A DNA stretch of 54,770 nt from Aureivirga sp. CE67 (GTDB taxonomy: Bacteria; Bacteroidota; Bacteroidia; Flavobacteriales; Flavobacteriaceae), in the NCBI RefSeq assembly GCF_015767245.1, contig NZ_JADOTV010000026.1:1-54770 (forward strand), read 5' to 3'. Shown in pieces: positions 15,573 to 23,857 of this stretch; position 1 is the first letter of the stretch, and every line of letters begins with the position of its first letter. Below the pieces are notes generated by a model. It saw only the letters and a list, made by a program, of their open reading frames with translations, ran no database searches and had not been told where the DNA came from. A program made the translations under genes and the position numbers.

Positions 15573-15609
15573 GATTTCTCTCAAAGATTAATATTTTTTG
15601 AGAGAAATC
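15573..15609 (-). terminator. Hairpin after the His-rich gene
   Basis: GATTTCTCTCAAA (15573-15585) pairs perfectly with TTTGAGAGAAATC (15597-15609). Read on the minus strand it lies 10 bases after the His-rich gene's stop, with an A/T-rich tail. Confidence 0.6.
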
Positions 15610-15619
15610 AAAATTTTAA

Positions 15620-15922
15620 TTACTCCCAATCATGTGTATGAGAATCATTTACATGGCCTTTATGTCCGTCATTTTTATGACCTGGATGCGTGTGTCCATC
15701 CTCTTTATGGTTCTTATGTGAAAAATTATTTTCTGAATGTACATCAAAATCGTGGTCTTCATGCGCATCACCTTCATCCGAATGATTTTCATGATTCCAA
15801 TCTGGACCATGATTTTCAACCGGATTCTCTGATTGTTTATTCACATCATTTGTTTGTGCATTTAAAAAATATGTTCCAAAGGCTAAAAAAGGAACAACTG
15901 CCAAATACTTTAAGAATTTCAT
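15620..15922 (-). CDS. His/Asp-rich small exported protein
   Basis: 100 residues: a signal peptide (about 1-22, ending LNAQ) and a low-complexity mature part with 15 histidines in its last 65 residues, many as HxxH, GH or HTH clusters mixed with Asp/Glu/Asn. The composition predicts disordered, reversible binding of Zn, Ni, Cu or Co in the periplasm or on the surface. No enzyme domain is seen. An exact minus-strand -7 box (15964-15971) lies 41 bases upstream. The divergent LytS/LytTR pair starts 231 bases away; a functional link is only a guess. Confidence 0.7.
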   Translation of the reverse strand: MKFLKYLAVVPFLAFGTYFLNAQTNDVNKQSENPVENHGPDWNHENHSDEGDAHEDHDFDVHSENNFSHKNHKEDGHTHPGHKNDGHKGHVNDSHTHDWE

Positions 15923-15963
15923 CTTTATATAATTTTAAGTTAAACATTTATTTAATTATGATT

Positions 15964-15971
15964 CAAAAGTA
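15964..15971 (-). promoter_or_regulatory. -7 promoter box of the His-rich gene
   Basis: TACTTTTG on the minus strand, an exact TAnnTTTG match. The rest of the 15923-16153 gap shows no clear metal-regulator site. Confidence 0.5.
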
Positions 15972-16153
15972 TAAGCTGCTTATGTAAAAAAATAATAAAT
16001 TAAACAAAGAGGAAAAGTTTTAAACAAAAAGCACAAACAATTACTTTATTGAAGTCTTTTAGGTTTAATTGAATAACTCCTCTGTTTATGGTTTTATAAG
16101 TCATTTTAATGAATTTTAGATAAAATCACTTCTAGTTTTTGTACTTTTAATCT

Positions 16154-17164
16154 ATGAAAAACTGGATAAAACATATTATTTTTTGGATTTTATATAGCAT
16201 ATTTTTGTTCTTTATTTTTGATTTATTTTCTGATTTTAAAACTTCCATTATCAGGACATTCTACATTGTAAGTTCTCAAATAATTGTTTTTTATGTCAAT
16301 CTTTTATGGATTTTACCTAAAATATATGAGAATAAAAGATATGCACTATATGTTTTTTTAAATTTGATTTTAATTGCAATTAGTTTCTATTTTAATTCTT
16401 TTTTAGAAAAATTTACACCTCATTATTTAGAGCACAATGATGCGTTTCATCGTTTTGAATTAAATTCAATTAATATTGAAAATATGTACACCAATGTAAT
16501 TTCCGTTATTTTGGTCGTATTCGTTAGTTTTTTCCTATTTGCATTCCAAAAAAGACAACAACAAGATGCAAAAGAATTGGCAATTATTTCGGCAGAAAAA
16601 ACTTTTTTGATACAACAAATCAACCCACATTTTTTGTTTAATACTTTAAATAATATTTATTTTTTGACATATAAAAAAGCTCCAAAAGGTGCAGAAGCTA
16701 TTATGCAGCTTTCAAAAATGTTGGATTATTCTCTACATGGAGAAAATTTAGAATCTGTTACTATTAGTGATGAAATTGAATATATCAATAATTTTATTTC
16801 ACTTTTTAAACTCAAAGATAGCTCGCTAGATTCTATTCAATTTGATTATTCAAAAGTAGATTCTAAAAAAAGAATTGCCCCTCTCCTACTGATTCCTTTT
16901 ATAGAAAATGCTTTTAAACACGGAAATATTGAAACTTCAAAAAATAGTTTTATCAAGATAAATTTAAAATCCGTTGAAAACGAATTGATTTTTCAATGCG
17001 TGAATACTTTTAATCCAAATAAAATAGTAGACAAAACACACGGAATTGGAATTAAAAATGTCAGTAGAAGATTAGAGCTTTTGTATGCTAAAAATTTTGA
17101 TTTACAAATTGAAAAAGAAAAAAATGAATTCTTAGTTACTTTAAAACTGAAATTAAATGATTAG
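16154..17164 (+). CDS. LytS-like sensor histidine kinase
   Basis: 336 residues. Four N-terminal membrane helices (about 8-25, 35-55, 64-82 and 112-132) with a loop between helices 3 and 4 form the sensor. The His_kinase domain follows, with phospho-acceptor His159 in QINPHFLFNTLNNI, then an HATPase domain (LLLIPFIENAFKHGN, N-box near 255, and THGIGIKNVSRRLELLY). LytS-group kinases signal to LytTR regulators, here the gene that overlaps its 3' end by 8 bases. The input signal is not evident. Confidence 0.93.
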   Translation: MKNWIKHIIFWILYSIFLFFIFDLFSDFKTSIIRTFYIVSSQIIVFYVNLLWILPKIYENKRYALYVFLNLILIAISFYFNSFLEKFTPHYLEHNDAFHRFELNSINIENMYTNVISVILVVFVSFFLFAFQKRQQQDAKELAIISAEKTFLIQQINPHFLFNTLNNIYFLTYKKAPKGAEAIMQLSKMLDYSLHGENLESVTISDEIEYINNFISLFKLKDSSLDSIQFDYSKVDSKKRIAPLLLIPFIENAFKHGNIETSKNSFIKINLKSVENELIFQCVNTFNPNKIVDKTHGIGIKNVSRRLELLYAKNFDLQIEKEKNEFLVTLKLKLND

Positions 17165-17840
17165 ATGTATTATCATAGATGATGAAGAACCTGCAAGATT
17201 ATTATTGAAGGATTATTGTGAAAAAATTGAGAATTTGGAAGTTCTTGGTTTGTTTAAATCTCCTTTAGATTGTATAGATTTTATTGAAAAAAAAGAAATC
17301 AATCTTTTACTTTTAGATATCAACATGCCTGAAATTTCTGGAATCGATTTTTTAAAAACTTTACACAAAAAACCTAAAGTAATTTTGACAACAGCCTATA
17401 GAGATTATGCTTTAGAAGGTTTTGAATTAGAGGTTTCAGATTATCTTTTAAAACCAATAGAATTTTTTCGTTTTTTAAAAGCTGTAAACAAAGTCAAAAA
17501 TGAGAATTCAACTTTAAAAAAAGAAAATATTTTGGAAAATAATATTCAATTAAAATCTAATAAAAAAATATATAAAATTCCACTTTCAGAAATTATCTAT
17601 CTAAAATCTAATGGAGAATATGTGATGTATCACACTAAAAATCATGGAAATATTCTGGTTTATGAACGAATTAAAAATGCTTTAGATATACTACCAGAAT
17701 CTTATTTTTTTCGAATTCATAGATCTTTTGTTGTGAATACTTCTTTTATCAAGTATATCGAAGGAAATCAAGTAGTTTTGGAGAATGAAAAACTACCAAT
17801 TGGAGAGAATTATAAAACTAATTTTATCGAAAAATGGTAA
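17157..17840 (+). CDS. LytTR-family response regulator
   Basis: 227 residues: a receiver domain (1-115) with acidic pocket DDE at 8-10, phospho-acceptor Asp54 in LLLLDINMPE and the conserved Lys in YLLKPI; then a LytTR DNA-binding domain (about 130-227: IYLKSNGEYVMYHT, FFRIHRSFVVN). It overlaps the kinase gene, so translation is coupled. A terminator follows. Targets are unknown; the adjacent exported-protein genes run convergently. Confidence 0.94.
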   Translation: MIRCIIIDDEEPARLLLKDYCEKIENLEVLGLFKSPLDCIDFIEKKEINLLLLDINMPEISGIDFLKTLHKKPKVILTTAYRDYALEGFELEVSDYLLKPIEFFRFLKAVNKVKNENSTLKKENILENNIQLKSNKKIYKIPLSEIIYLKSNGEYVMYHTKNHGNILVYERIKNALDILPESYFFRIHRSFVVNTSFIKYIEGNQVVLENEKLPIGENYKTNFIEKW

Positions 17841-17851
17841 AAATTCATAAA

Positions 17852-17888
17852 AAAACAGCATTCAAAAGAGAATGCTGTTTTCATTTTT
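17852..17888. terminator. Bidirectional terminator
   Basis: AAAACAGCATTC (17852-17863) pairs with GAATGCTGTTTT (17870-17881), with T-runs on both outgoing strands, between convergent genes. Confidence 0.85.
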
Positions 17889-18443
17889 TTATTTTTCTAT
17901 CAACTCAAATGAGTTCATAAATTTATTCGCATTTGGATTATCTGCTTTTCCAGCTTTAGAAATTGTTTGTAAAATATAATTTACGTTATTAACTAAATAA
18001 ACACGCATTCTAATTACTGCTGTTCCATTTTGAAAATCAATTGTTATTTCTCTTCCAGGATATCCTTTATAAGAAAGTTCTTTTTCTGTAAGTAATTTTC
18101 CTCCAACATTTCTAACGGCTCCATCAACAGCACCACGCAAGAAACCATCTATCATTTCTTTATTATCAGAGCTAATTTTATCTGAAGGATATACTGTATA
18201 ATTTACCATATACACCATATTATCCGCATTTAAATCCGTCTCTTGAACCATAGAATAATTCATCTCCAGAGGTCCAATCTCAGTATTTAAAGTTGTATTT
18301 TGTTCTAAAGGTTTTTGTGGAAAATCTACTTCATAACCAAATTTTTCAGAAGTATAATGAAACCAATCTTCCTGAATTACAAAACTCATAAATAATAATG
18401 CAATCACAGGAATAAAAGATAATTTAAGTAATTTGTTTTTCAT
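17889..18443 (-). CDS. Exported PsbP-like protein, paralog A
   Basis: 184 residues, signal peptide ending near residue 25. The mature part (FHYTSEKFGYEVDFPQKP, Y-GYPGREI-ID-QNGTAVIRMRVYLVNNVNYIL, MNSFELI) resembles small PsbP/DUF1795-type proteins. It is paralogous to the gene at 18522: both share the EDW/QDW-FGY-FP opening, YPGREI and a F(M)xSFEL(I/L)E ending. The 78-base gap between them holds a near -7 box (TATATTTA on the minus strand), so the two may be transcribed separately. The role is unknown. Confidence 0.75.
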   Translation of the reverse strand: MKNKLLKLSFIPVIALLFMSFVIQEDWFHYTSEKFGYEVDFPQKPLEQNTTLNTEIGPLEMNYSMVQETDLNADNMVYMVNYTVYPSDKISSDNKEMIDGFLRGAVDGAVRNVGGKLLTEKELSYKGYPGREITIDFQNGTAVIRMRVYLVNNVNYILQTISKAGKADNPNANKFMNSFELIEK

Positions 18444-18521
18444 TTTCTAAGTGTTTTTATTAAAAAATATTTGCTGTAAATATACAGTACATTTTTTCAA
18501 ATCTTGAAAAGACTATAAACT

Positions 18522-19076
18522 TTACTCTTCCAACAACTCAAAAGAATCCATGAATTTCATAGAAGATGCATTAAATTCTTTTTCTTTTTTATAAGTAGTT
18601 TCTACAATGTATGAAGTATTTTCTATTAGATAAATTCTCATTTTTGTATTTGTAATTCCATTTTGACTTGCAATTTTAATTTCTCTACCAGGATAATCTC
18701 CATAAGTAATCACTTTTTCTGACAATAATTCCCCATTTGATTTATTGATAGCTGCATTGATAGCTTTTTCAAAAAAATTCATCACAATTTTCTTATCATT
18801 TGAATTTAATTCTTTTTTAGGATATTTTGTTTTCACCACCATATAGACCAAATTATCTGCTTCCAAATTTGAATCCGTAAGCATCGTATAATCTGTTTCC
18901 AATTGTCCTATATCTGTTTCAATAATTTTAGAATCCTTGATTGGTTCAGTCGGAAAAAGAACTTTATATCCAAATTTTTCCGATTGAAATTGATACCAAT
19001 CTTGTTGAATCATGAAACTCATTAAAGATAAAGTGAGAATAGATAGAAATGTTAATTTTAGTAATTTTGATTTCAT
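18522..19076 (-). CDS. Exported PsbP-like protein, paralog B
   Basis: 184 residues from the ATG at 19076. An upstream in-frame start at 19115 would begin inside the -7 box (19113-19120) and spoil the signal peptide, so it is rejected. Signal peptide about 1-25, then QDWYQFQSEKFGYKVLFP, TDYTMLTDSNLEADNLVYMV, YGDYPGREIKIASQNG and KFMDSFELLEE. It aligns along its length with the 17889 gene, so this is a tandem duplication followed by strong divergence. A periplasmic protein of unknown ligand. Confidence 0.75.
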   Translation of the reverse strand: MKSKLLKLTFLSILTLSLMSFMIQQDWYQFQSEKFGYKVLFPTEPIKDSKIIETDIGQLETDYTMLTDSNLEADNLVYMVVKTKYPKKELNSNDKKIVMNFFEKAINAAINKSNGELLSEKVITYGDYPGREIKIASQNGITNTKMRIYLIENTSYIVETTYKKEKEFNASSMKFMDSFELLEE

Positions 19077-19112
19077 TTTAAATGTGTTTTGTAAGTTAGT
19101 ATTAGTAGTATA

Positions 19113-19120
19113 CAAATATA
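19113..19120 (-). promoter_or_regulatory. -7 promoter box of paralog B
   Basis: TATATTTG on the minus strand, exact, 36 bases before the chosen start. The remaining gap to the dapF promoter (19121-19362) is A/T-rich with no recognised feature. Confidence 0.55.
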
Positions 19121-19362
19121 TAATCCATGAAATTATTTAACATTAAGAAAACAATAATTCCATCAAGGTCAAAGCATTAAAGAGCTTACAAGTATATTCT
19201 GAAATTCAAAATTTTAAATAAGCGTTTTAAGAATTAATTGTTAACGTTTTCTTCATATTCCTTTTTTTTAACGAAATTTTTATTTTACCAACATTCAAAA
19301 AAAGCTTAAAACATTATATTTATTTTTAAAATAAAAAGGAATGATTTTCTTCGAATTTTTAG

Positions 19363-19394
19363 TTTGTAAACAACAACTAGATAATGTACTTTTG
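19363..19394 (+). promoter_or_regulatory. Full consensus promoter of the dapF cluster
   Basis: TTTG (19363-19366), a 20-base spacer and TACTTTTG (19387-19394) match the Bacteroidota TTTG-N19-21-TAnnTTTG promoter exactly. Only 8 bases separate the -7 box from the ATG at 19403, so the transcript is leaderless or nearly so. Confidence 0.75.
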
Positions 19395-19402
19395 CATTTA
19401 TC

Positions 19403-20188
19403 ATGAATTTACACTTTTATAAATACCAAGGAACAGGAAACGATTTTGTCATGATCGACAATCGTTCTGATTTTTTCCCAAAAGAAAATGTAGCTTTAAT
19501 CAACAAACTTTGTGATCGTAGATTTGGAATTGGAGGAGATGGTTTGATTCTTCTAGAAAATTCTGAAACAAGCGATTTTAAAATGGTTTATTTCAACGCA
19601 GACGGAAATGAAAGTACGATGTGTGGAAATGGAGGAAGATGTTTGGTTGCTTTTGCTAAAAAACTAAATATTTTTGATAAAGAAACAACTTTTGATGCGA
19701 TTGATGGTTTGCATTATGCTTCTATCGAAAATGATATTGTTTCGCTTCAAATGATTGATGTAGATTCTGTAGAAATTCATGATACACATTGTTTTTTAGA
19801 TACAGGTTCTCCACATCATGTTCAGTTAGTTTCGGACATTGATAAATTTCCTGTTTTTAATAAAGGAAAAGAAATTCGAAATGGAGCTCCATATTTTGAA
19901 GAAGGTTCAAATGTCAATTTTGTAGAAAAAACTGGTGAAGCTTCTTTTAAAGTTAGAACTTACGAAAGAGGTGTAGAAGATGAAACTTTGGCTTGTGGAA
20001 CTGGAGTAACTGCAGTTGCTATTGCAATGCATAGAACAGAACAAGTAAAAAACGCAGAAACTAAAATAAACACAAAAGTTCTTGGAGGAGATTTGACAGT
20101 TTCTTTTAATGTAGAACAAGGAGTTTATAAAAATGTCTTTTTAGAAGGACCAGCCAAATTTGTTTTTGAAGGAACTATAGAAATTTAG
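19403..20188 (+). CDS. dapF: Diaminopimelate epimerase
   Basis: A 261-residue cytosolic enzyme converting LL- to meso-diaminopimelate, the lysine and peptidoglycan precursor. Both catalytic cysteines are present: Cys74 in MCGNGGRC and Cys198 in LACGTG. The substrate-binding GTGNDFVMIDNR lies at 10-21. It is the first gene of a cluster in which a GNAT gene starts 1 base after its stop, followed by mltG, all feeding the cell wall. The promoter is a perfect consensus just upstream. Confidence 0.97.
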   Translation: MNLHFYKYQGTGNDFVMIDNRSDFFPKENVALINKLCDRRFGIGGDGLILLENSETSDFKMVYFNADGNESTMCGNGGRCLVAFAKKLNIFDKETTFDAIDGLHYASIENDIVSLQMIDVDSVEIHDTHCFLDTGSPHHVQLVSDIDKFPVFNKGKEIRNGAPYFEEGSNVNFVEKTGEASFKVRTYERGVEDETLACGTGVTAVAIAMHRTEQVKNAETKINTKVLGGDLTVSFNVEQGVYKNVFLEGPAKFVFEGTIEI

Positions 20189-20189
20189 G

Positions 20190-20723
20190 ATGAAAGTTTT
20201 AAAAGGAGAACATATTCATTTACGAGCTTTGGAAGCTGAAGATCTGATTTTTCTACATAAAATAGAAAATGACGAAGATTTCTGGGAAGTTAGTAATACG
20301 ATTACTCCTTTTTCTAAGTTTATTCTTAAAAATTATTTGGAAAATGCTCATCTGGATATTTATGAAGCAAAACAACTTCGTTTGGTAATTGCTCGAAATG
20401 ATTCGGATGCGCCAATTGGATTTATTGATTTATTTGATTTTGATCCTTTTCATAAAAGAGCTGGAATTGGCATCATGATTGTACAGTCAGAACAAAATAA
20501 AGGTTTTGCAACAGAAAGTTTGAATTTAGTAATCAATTATAGTTTTACTTATTTACAATTGCATCAACTTTATGCCAATATCACAGAGGACAATCAAAAC
20601 AGTATTTTCTTATTTGAAAAATGTAATTTTAAACACACAGGAACCAAAAAAGATTGGATCTATTCTGTAAATAATAATTTTAAGGACGAATTATTATTTC
20701 AATTAATTTCAGAAAAATGTTAA
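20190..20723 (+). CDS. GNAT-family acetyltransferase (RimJ/SpeG-like)
   Basis: 177 residues, one GNAT domain. IHLRALEAEDLIFLHKIEND opens it, the acetyl-CoA motif A is GIMIVQSEQNKGFATESLNLVINYSF (about 91-116), and NQNSIFLFEKCNF is motif B. The substrate may be a protein N-terminus or a polyamine; the sequence does not decide. It is squeezed between dapF (1-base gap) and mltG (7-base overlap), so it is co-transcribed with cell-wall genes. Confidence 0.88.
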   Translation: MKVLKGEHIHLRALEAEDLIFLHKIENDEDFWEVSNTITPFSKFILKNYLENAHLDIYEAKQLRLVIARNDSDAPIGFIDLFDFDPFHKRAGIGIMIVQSEQNKGFATESLNLVINYSFTYLQLHQLYANITEDNQNSIFLFEKCNFKHTGTKKDWIYSVNNNFKDELLFQLISEKC

Positions 20724-21745
20724 AGAAAGTTATTCTTGCAGTAATTGCAATTCTTATTATAGGTGGTGGAATTTTTGGATTTGTAATGTATCAAAAAGTT
20801 TACAAATCTAACGTCAAAGAAAATTTTGAACTTTATATCACAGAAAATACTTCTTACGAAACTTTAGTGGAAGAAATAAAACCACATTTAAATGATGTGA
20901 CAAGTTTTACATTTGTTTCTGAATTAAAAGGATATCCGAAAAAAATAAAAACAGGAAGATATATTATTAAAAAAGGAACTAGCTCTAATGATTTGATCAA
21001 TAAACTTCGTATTGGAAATCAAGATGCAGTCCGTTTGACTTTTAATAATCAAAATTCTTTAGAAAAATTAGCTGGAAGAATTTCACAACAAATACAAGCT
21101 GATTCTACTTCTCTTCTTCATTCTATGAAAGATGTAAAATTTTTGACTGAAAATGATTTTAATGCTACAAATGCTTTAAGCATGTATATTCCAAATACTT
21201 ATTTTGTAAAGTGGGATATTTCGCCAGAAGGTTTCAGAAAAAAGATGTTACAACAATATAATAAATATTGGACAAAAGAAAAACTGGAAAAAGCGAAAGC
21301 GTTAAATTTAACTAAAGAAGAAGTAATTATTCTAGCTTCTATCGTGCAACAAGAAACGAAAGCAAAATCTGAAAAACCAGTTGTTGCTGGTCTTTATTTA
21401 AATAGATTACAAAAAGGAATGAGATTAGAGGCAGATCCTACTGCTGTCTTTGGTTACAAAAAACATCATGGAGATGATCTTGTAATTAAAAGAGTTCTTT
21501 TTAAACATATTGAATTCGATTCTCCATACAATACTTATATGATTTCAGGACTTCCTCCAGGTCCGATTACAATGGCTGATATTTCTTCAATCGAAGCTGT
21601 TTTAAATTATGAGAAGCATAATTATTTATTTATGTGTGCAAAACCAGATTATAGTGGTAAGCATAACTTTGCAAAAACAAATGCACAACATTCTAGAAAT
21701 GCTTCTAAATATCGTAATTGGTTAAGAAAACAAAATATTAGGTAA
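20717..21745 (+). CDS. mltG: Endolytic murein transglycosylase MltG
   Basis: 342 residues: one N-terminal membrane anchor (about 5-25), a LysM-like region (about 38-105) and a YceG domain with catalytic Glu213 in ILASIVQQETK, then LYLNRLQKGMRLEADPT and SPYNTYMISGLPPGPI. MltG cuts nascent glycan strands and so ends their elongation. It overlaps the GNAT gene by 7 bases. The length is typical for this phylum. Confidence 0.96.
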   Translation: MLKKVILAVIAILIIGGGIFGFVMYQKVYKSNVKENFELYITENTSYETLVEEIKPHLNDVTSFTFVSELKGYPKKIKTGRYIIKKGTSSNDLINKLRIGNQDAVRLTFNNQNSLEKLAGRISQQIQADSTSLLHSMKDVKFLTENDFNATNALSMYIPNTYFVKWDISPEGFRKKMLQQYNKYWTKEKLEKAKALNLTKEEVIILASIVQQETKAKSEKPVVAGLYLNRLQKGMRLEADPTAVFGYKKHHGDDLVIKRVLFKHIEFDSPYNTYMISGLPPGPITMADISSIEAVLNYEKHNYLFMCAKPDYSGKHNFAKTNAQHSRNASKYRNWLRKQNIR

Positions 21746-21797
21746 TTTTTTAGCTGATTATCTGAATCTTAGACAAAAACTATGATTCTTATCAAAT

Positions 21798-21880
21798 TTA
21801 ACATTTTTTTAACATTTTTAGAAAAATCACATTAACATTTTTTTAGCCTTCTTTTCGTTAAAATTTAAAATTAACATTTT
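21798..21880 (+). repeat. Four copies of TTAACATTTT
   Basis: Exact copies at 21798, 21809, 21832 and 21871, all in the gap between mltG and the lysozyme-like gene and upstream of its promoter. The region is A/T-rich, so chance cannot be excluded. They could be regulator sites. Confidence 0.35.
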
Positions 21881-21956
21881 CGATATTGAAATATAATTAC
21901 ATATTTCGTATTTTTATTATGCAATCCTTAAAAAGAACCTCAAATATTTAAACTTA

Positions 21957-21986
21957 TTGCTAATTTAAAAATATGTCGTACGTTTG
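21957..21986 (+). promoter_or_regulatory. Promoter of the lysozyme-like gene
   Basis: TTG (21957-21959), a 19-base spacer and TACGTTTG (21979-21986), an exact -7 box. The gene is therefore not dependent on the dapF transcript. Confidence 0.6.
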
Positions 21987-22035
21987 CATCGCAATAAAAT
22001 AAACGACGTAAGAAGTTTAATTTAATGCTAAATTT

Positions 22036-22671
22036 ATGAGAAGAAAAACACTATACGTTCTGTTTTTGTTGTTTTTTTCGATGATGTATGGAAGACCAGC
22101 ATTTTTTATAACGGACTCGGATTTAAACGACAAAGTATTTAAGGAAAAAGAAACGGGAACCAAAATGGTAACTGTTCTTAGTGAAGATGAAGTTAAGAAC
22201 TTCATCGAAATTCCATATTTAGGAAAATCTTTCATCGGATTTAGAGAGGCAATTGCCTTTAAAGAATCTAGAGGGAATTATAATATGGTGAACTCTTTAG
22301 GATATGTTGGAAAGTATCAATTTGGAAAAACTGCTTTAAAGCATTTCAAAATAAATGATACTCAAAAATTCCTAAACGATCCTGTTCTACAGGAAAAAGC
22401 TTTTATAGCACTATGTTCTGTAAATAAATGGATTCTGAGAAAAGAAATAAAACAATGGGTTGGTAAAAAAGTCAACGGAATTGAAGTAACAGAATCTGGT
22501 ATTTTAGCAGCAGCTCACTTAGGTGGTGCTGGAAATGTAAAGAAATATCTTAGAAGTCGAGGAAGCAATAACTTTAAAGATGCATACGGAACTTCTATTT
22601 ATGTATATATGAAAAAATTTGCAGGTTATGATACTTCAAATATTGAAACTATTAGAAAACCTGTAATTTAA
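22036..22671 (+). CDS. Exported lysozyme-like (SLT-type) protein
   Basis: 211 residues with a signal peptide (about 1-20). The core FREAIAFKESRGNYNMVNSLGYVGKYQFGKTAL has the E-S-R-G motif and following loop of soluble lytic transglycosylases, with Glu77 as the likely acid. A second block, GILAAAHLGGAGNVKKYLRSRG, matches the lysozyme fold's later helices. It lies just after dapF-GNAT-mltG, in keeping with a peptidoglycan role in the periplasm, but has its own promoter and terminator. No LysM repeat is seen. Confidence 0.72.
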   Translation: MRRKTLYVLFLLFFSMMYGRPAFFITDSDLNDKVFKEKETGTKMVTVLSEDEVKNFIEIPYLGKSFIGFREAIAFKESRGNYNMVNSLGYVGKYQFGKTALKHFKINDTQKFLNDPVLQEKAFIALCSVNKWILRKEIKQWVGKKVNGIEVTESGILAAAHLGGAGNVKKYLRSRGSNNFKDAYGTSIYVYMKKFAGYDTSNIETIRKPVI

Positions 22672-22694
22672 TTTGGTTAATTTTTTGGTTAGTT

Positions 22695-22729
22695 AAAAAA
22701 GCTCACGAGTTCATCGCGAGCTTTTTTTT
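22695..22729. terminator. Bidirectional terminator
   Basis: AAAAAAGCTC (22695-22704) pairs with GAGCTTTTTT (22718-22727). It sits between the convergent lysozyme-like and TlpA-like genes. Confidence 0.85.
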
Positions 22730-22739
22730 ATGTCTAAAA

Positions 22740-23774
22740 TTAAATTCCTAAATCTTGGAATAATTTTGTGATTGTCTTTTTGTTAGAAGGTCTTGGAGCA
22801 TTAGAATCTACAATATTTCCTTCTGGATCTAATAAAATAAATCTTGGGATAGAGTTAATTCCGTATTCTCTCATGAATTTTGAGTTAAAATCATTATCCG
22901 CAAATAACTGTAATCCTGATAACTCTTTTGATTTTACCATGTTTTTCCATTTTTCATGGTTGTTTTTCTTATCAACAGAAATACTTACGAACTCAATATT
23001 CTTGTTGTGGAAATCTTTTTCTAAATCTTTTAAATGAGGAATTTCTCTTTTACAAGGTCCACACCATGTTGCCCAAACATCGATATACACATATTTTCCT
23101 TTTAAATCATCTAGAGAAACTGTTCCTCCTTTATAGTTTTCGTAGTTTTCAAACTTTGGAGATGGTTTTCCTTTTGTAAGTTTTGTAGCATTTAAATGGT
23201 TTCTGTCATAATTCTTTTGAATATAATCAGAATACATTTGAATACCTTTTTTCTCTTGCGCATATAAAAGTGAATCTAAACCATTCTTTTTTGCTTTTTC
23301 AAGCATATCCTCCATTTTATTTTTAGTAGAAGCAAAAGTCTTTTCAAACTCAGCTCTTTCTAATTTAAATAAAGTTTGTGGTGTTGCTTCTTTAGATTTC
23401 ATTAAAGCAATTTTCTCTACAACATAATTATTTGAAACAGAACCTGGCCCAGAGAAAGTTACACCATCATTGAAATTATTTTCATCTGTATTCATTACTA
23501 AATCTACACCATTGGCAAGATAAATAGGCATTTTTTTGTTTGCCTCCATGATAGTAAAGAATCCTGGCTCATTCACTTTTAACGTATCGTCAAAAGCTCC
23601 ACCTTCCTTGATTGTGATAACTTTTTTATAACCCTTTCTTCCTGTAATTGTTATTTTATCAGTTGAAGCGTTAGCTACCTTACCTGTTAAATGAACATAA
23701 TCGTGTTTTTCGTTTGATTTATTACATGCAAACAATGTAGATAAAACCAACCCTGTAAGTAAAATTTTTTTCAT
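22740..23774 (-). CDS. TlpA-like thioredoxin lipoprotein, paralog A
   Basis: 344 residues. Lipobox with Cys17 (TLFAC), a DUF4369-like N-terminal beta domain (about 25-110), a helical linker, and a TlpA/AhpC-TSA thioredoxin domain with WCGPC (Cys238, Cys241) and the cis-Pro segment SIPRFILLDPEG. Such proteins are membrane-anchored thiol-disulfide reductants in cytochrome c maturation or periplasmic stress. Paralogous to the gene at 23858 over its whole length. Its -7 box TACATTTG (23839-23846, minus) abuts a hairpin, so the two genes can be transcribed separately. Confidence 0.9.
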   Translation of the reverse strand: MKKILLTGLVLSTLFACNKSNEKHDYVHLTGKVANASTDKITITGRKGYKKVITIKEGGAFDDTLKVNEPGFFTIMEANKKMPIYLANGVDLVMNTDENNFNDGVTFSGPGSVSNNYVVEKIALMKSKEATPQTLFKLERAEFEKTFASTKNKMEDMLEKAKKNGLDSLLYAQEKKGIQMYSDYIQKNYDRNHLNATKLTKGKPSPKFENYENYKGGTVSLDDLKGKYVYIDVWATWCGPCKREIPHLKDLEKDFHNKNIEFVSISVDKKNNHEKWKNMVKSKELSGLQLFADNDFNSKFMREYGINSIPRFILLDPEGNIVDSNAPRPSNKKTITKLFQDLGI

Positions 23775-23805
23775 AATGATATTAAAAAAGTAATTCTAAA
23801 ATAAA

Positions 23806-23846
23806 ATGAGACTATTTTGGAGTTCAAAACAGTCTCATCAAATGTA
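23806..23846 (-). promoter_or_regulatory. Hairpin plus promoter between the TlpA paralogs
   Basis: Reading on the minus strand, the exact -7 box TACATTTG (23839-23846) is followed at once by a 14-bp stem with one mismatch (23825-23838 with 23806-23819) and a T-rich tail. The hairpin can terminate the upstream paralog's transcript, and it would also form the 5' end of the downstream gene's message. Confidence 0.5.
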
Positions 23847-23857
23847 TGACAATATTA

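Noticed and set aside
19077-19115. Upstream in-frame start for the PsbP-like paralog B
   Set aside because: It lies inside the -7 promoter box and would disrupt the signal peptide.
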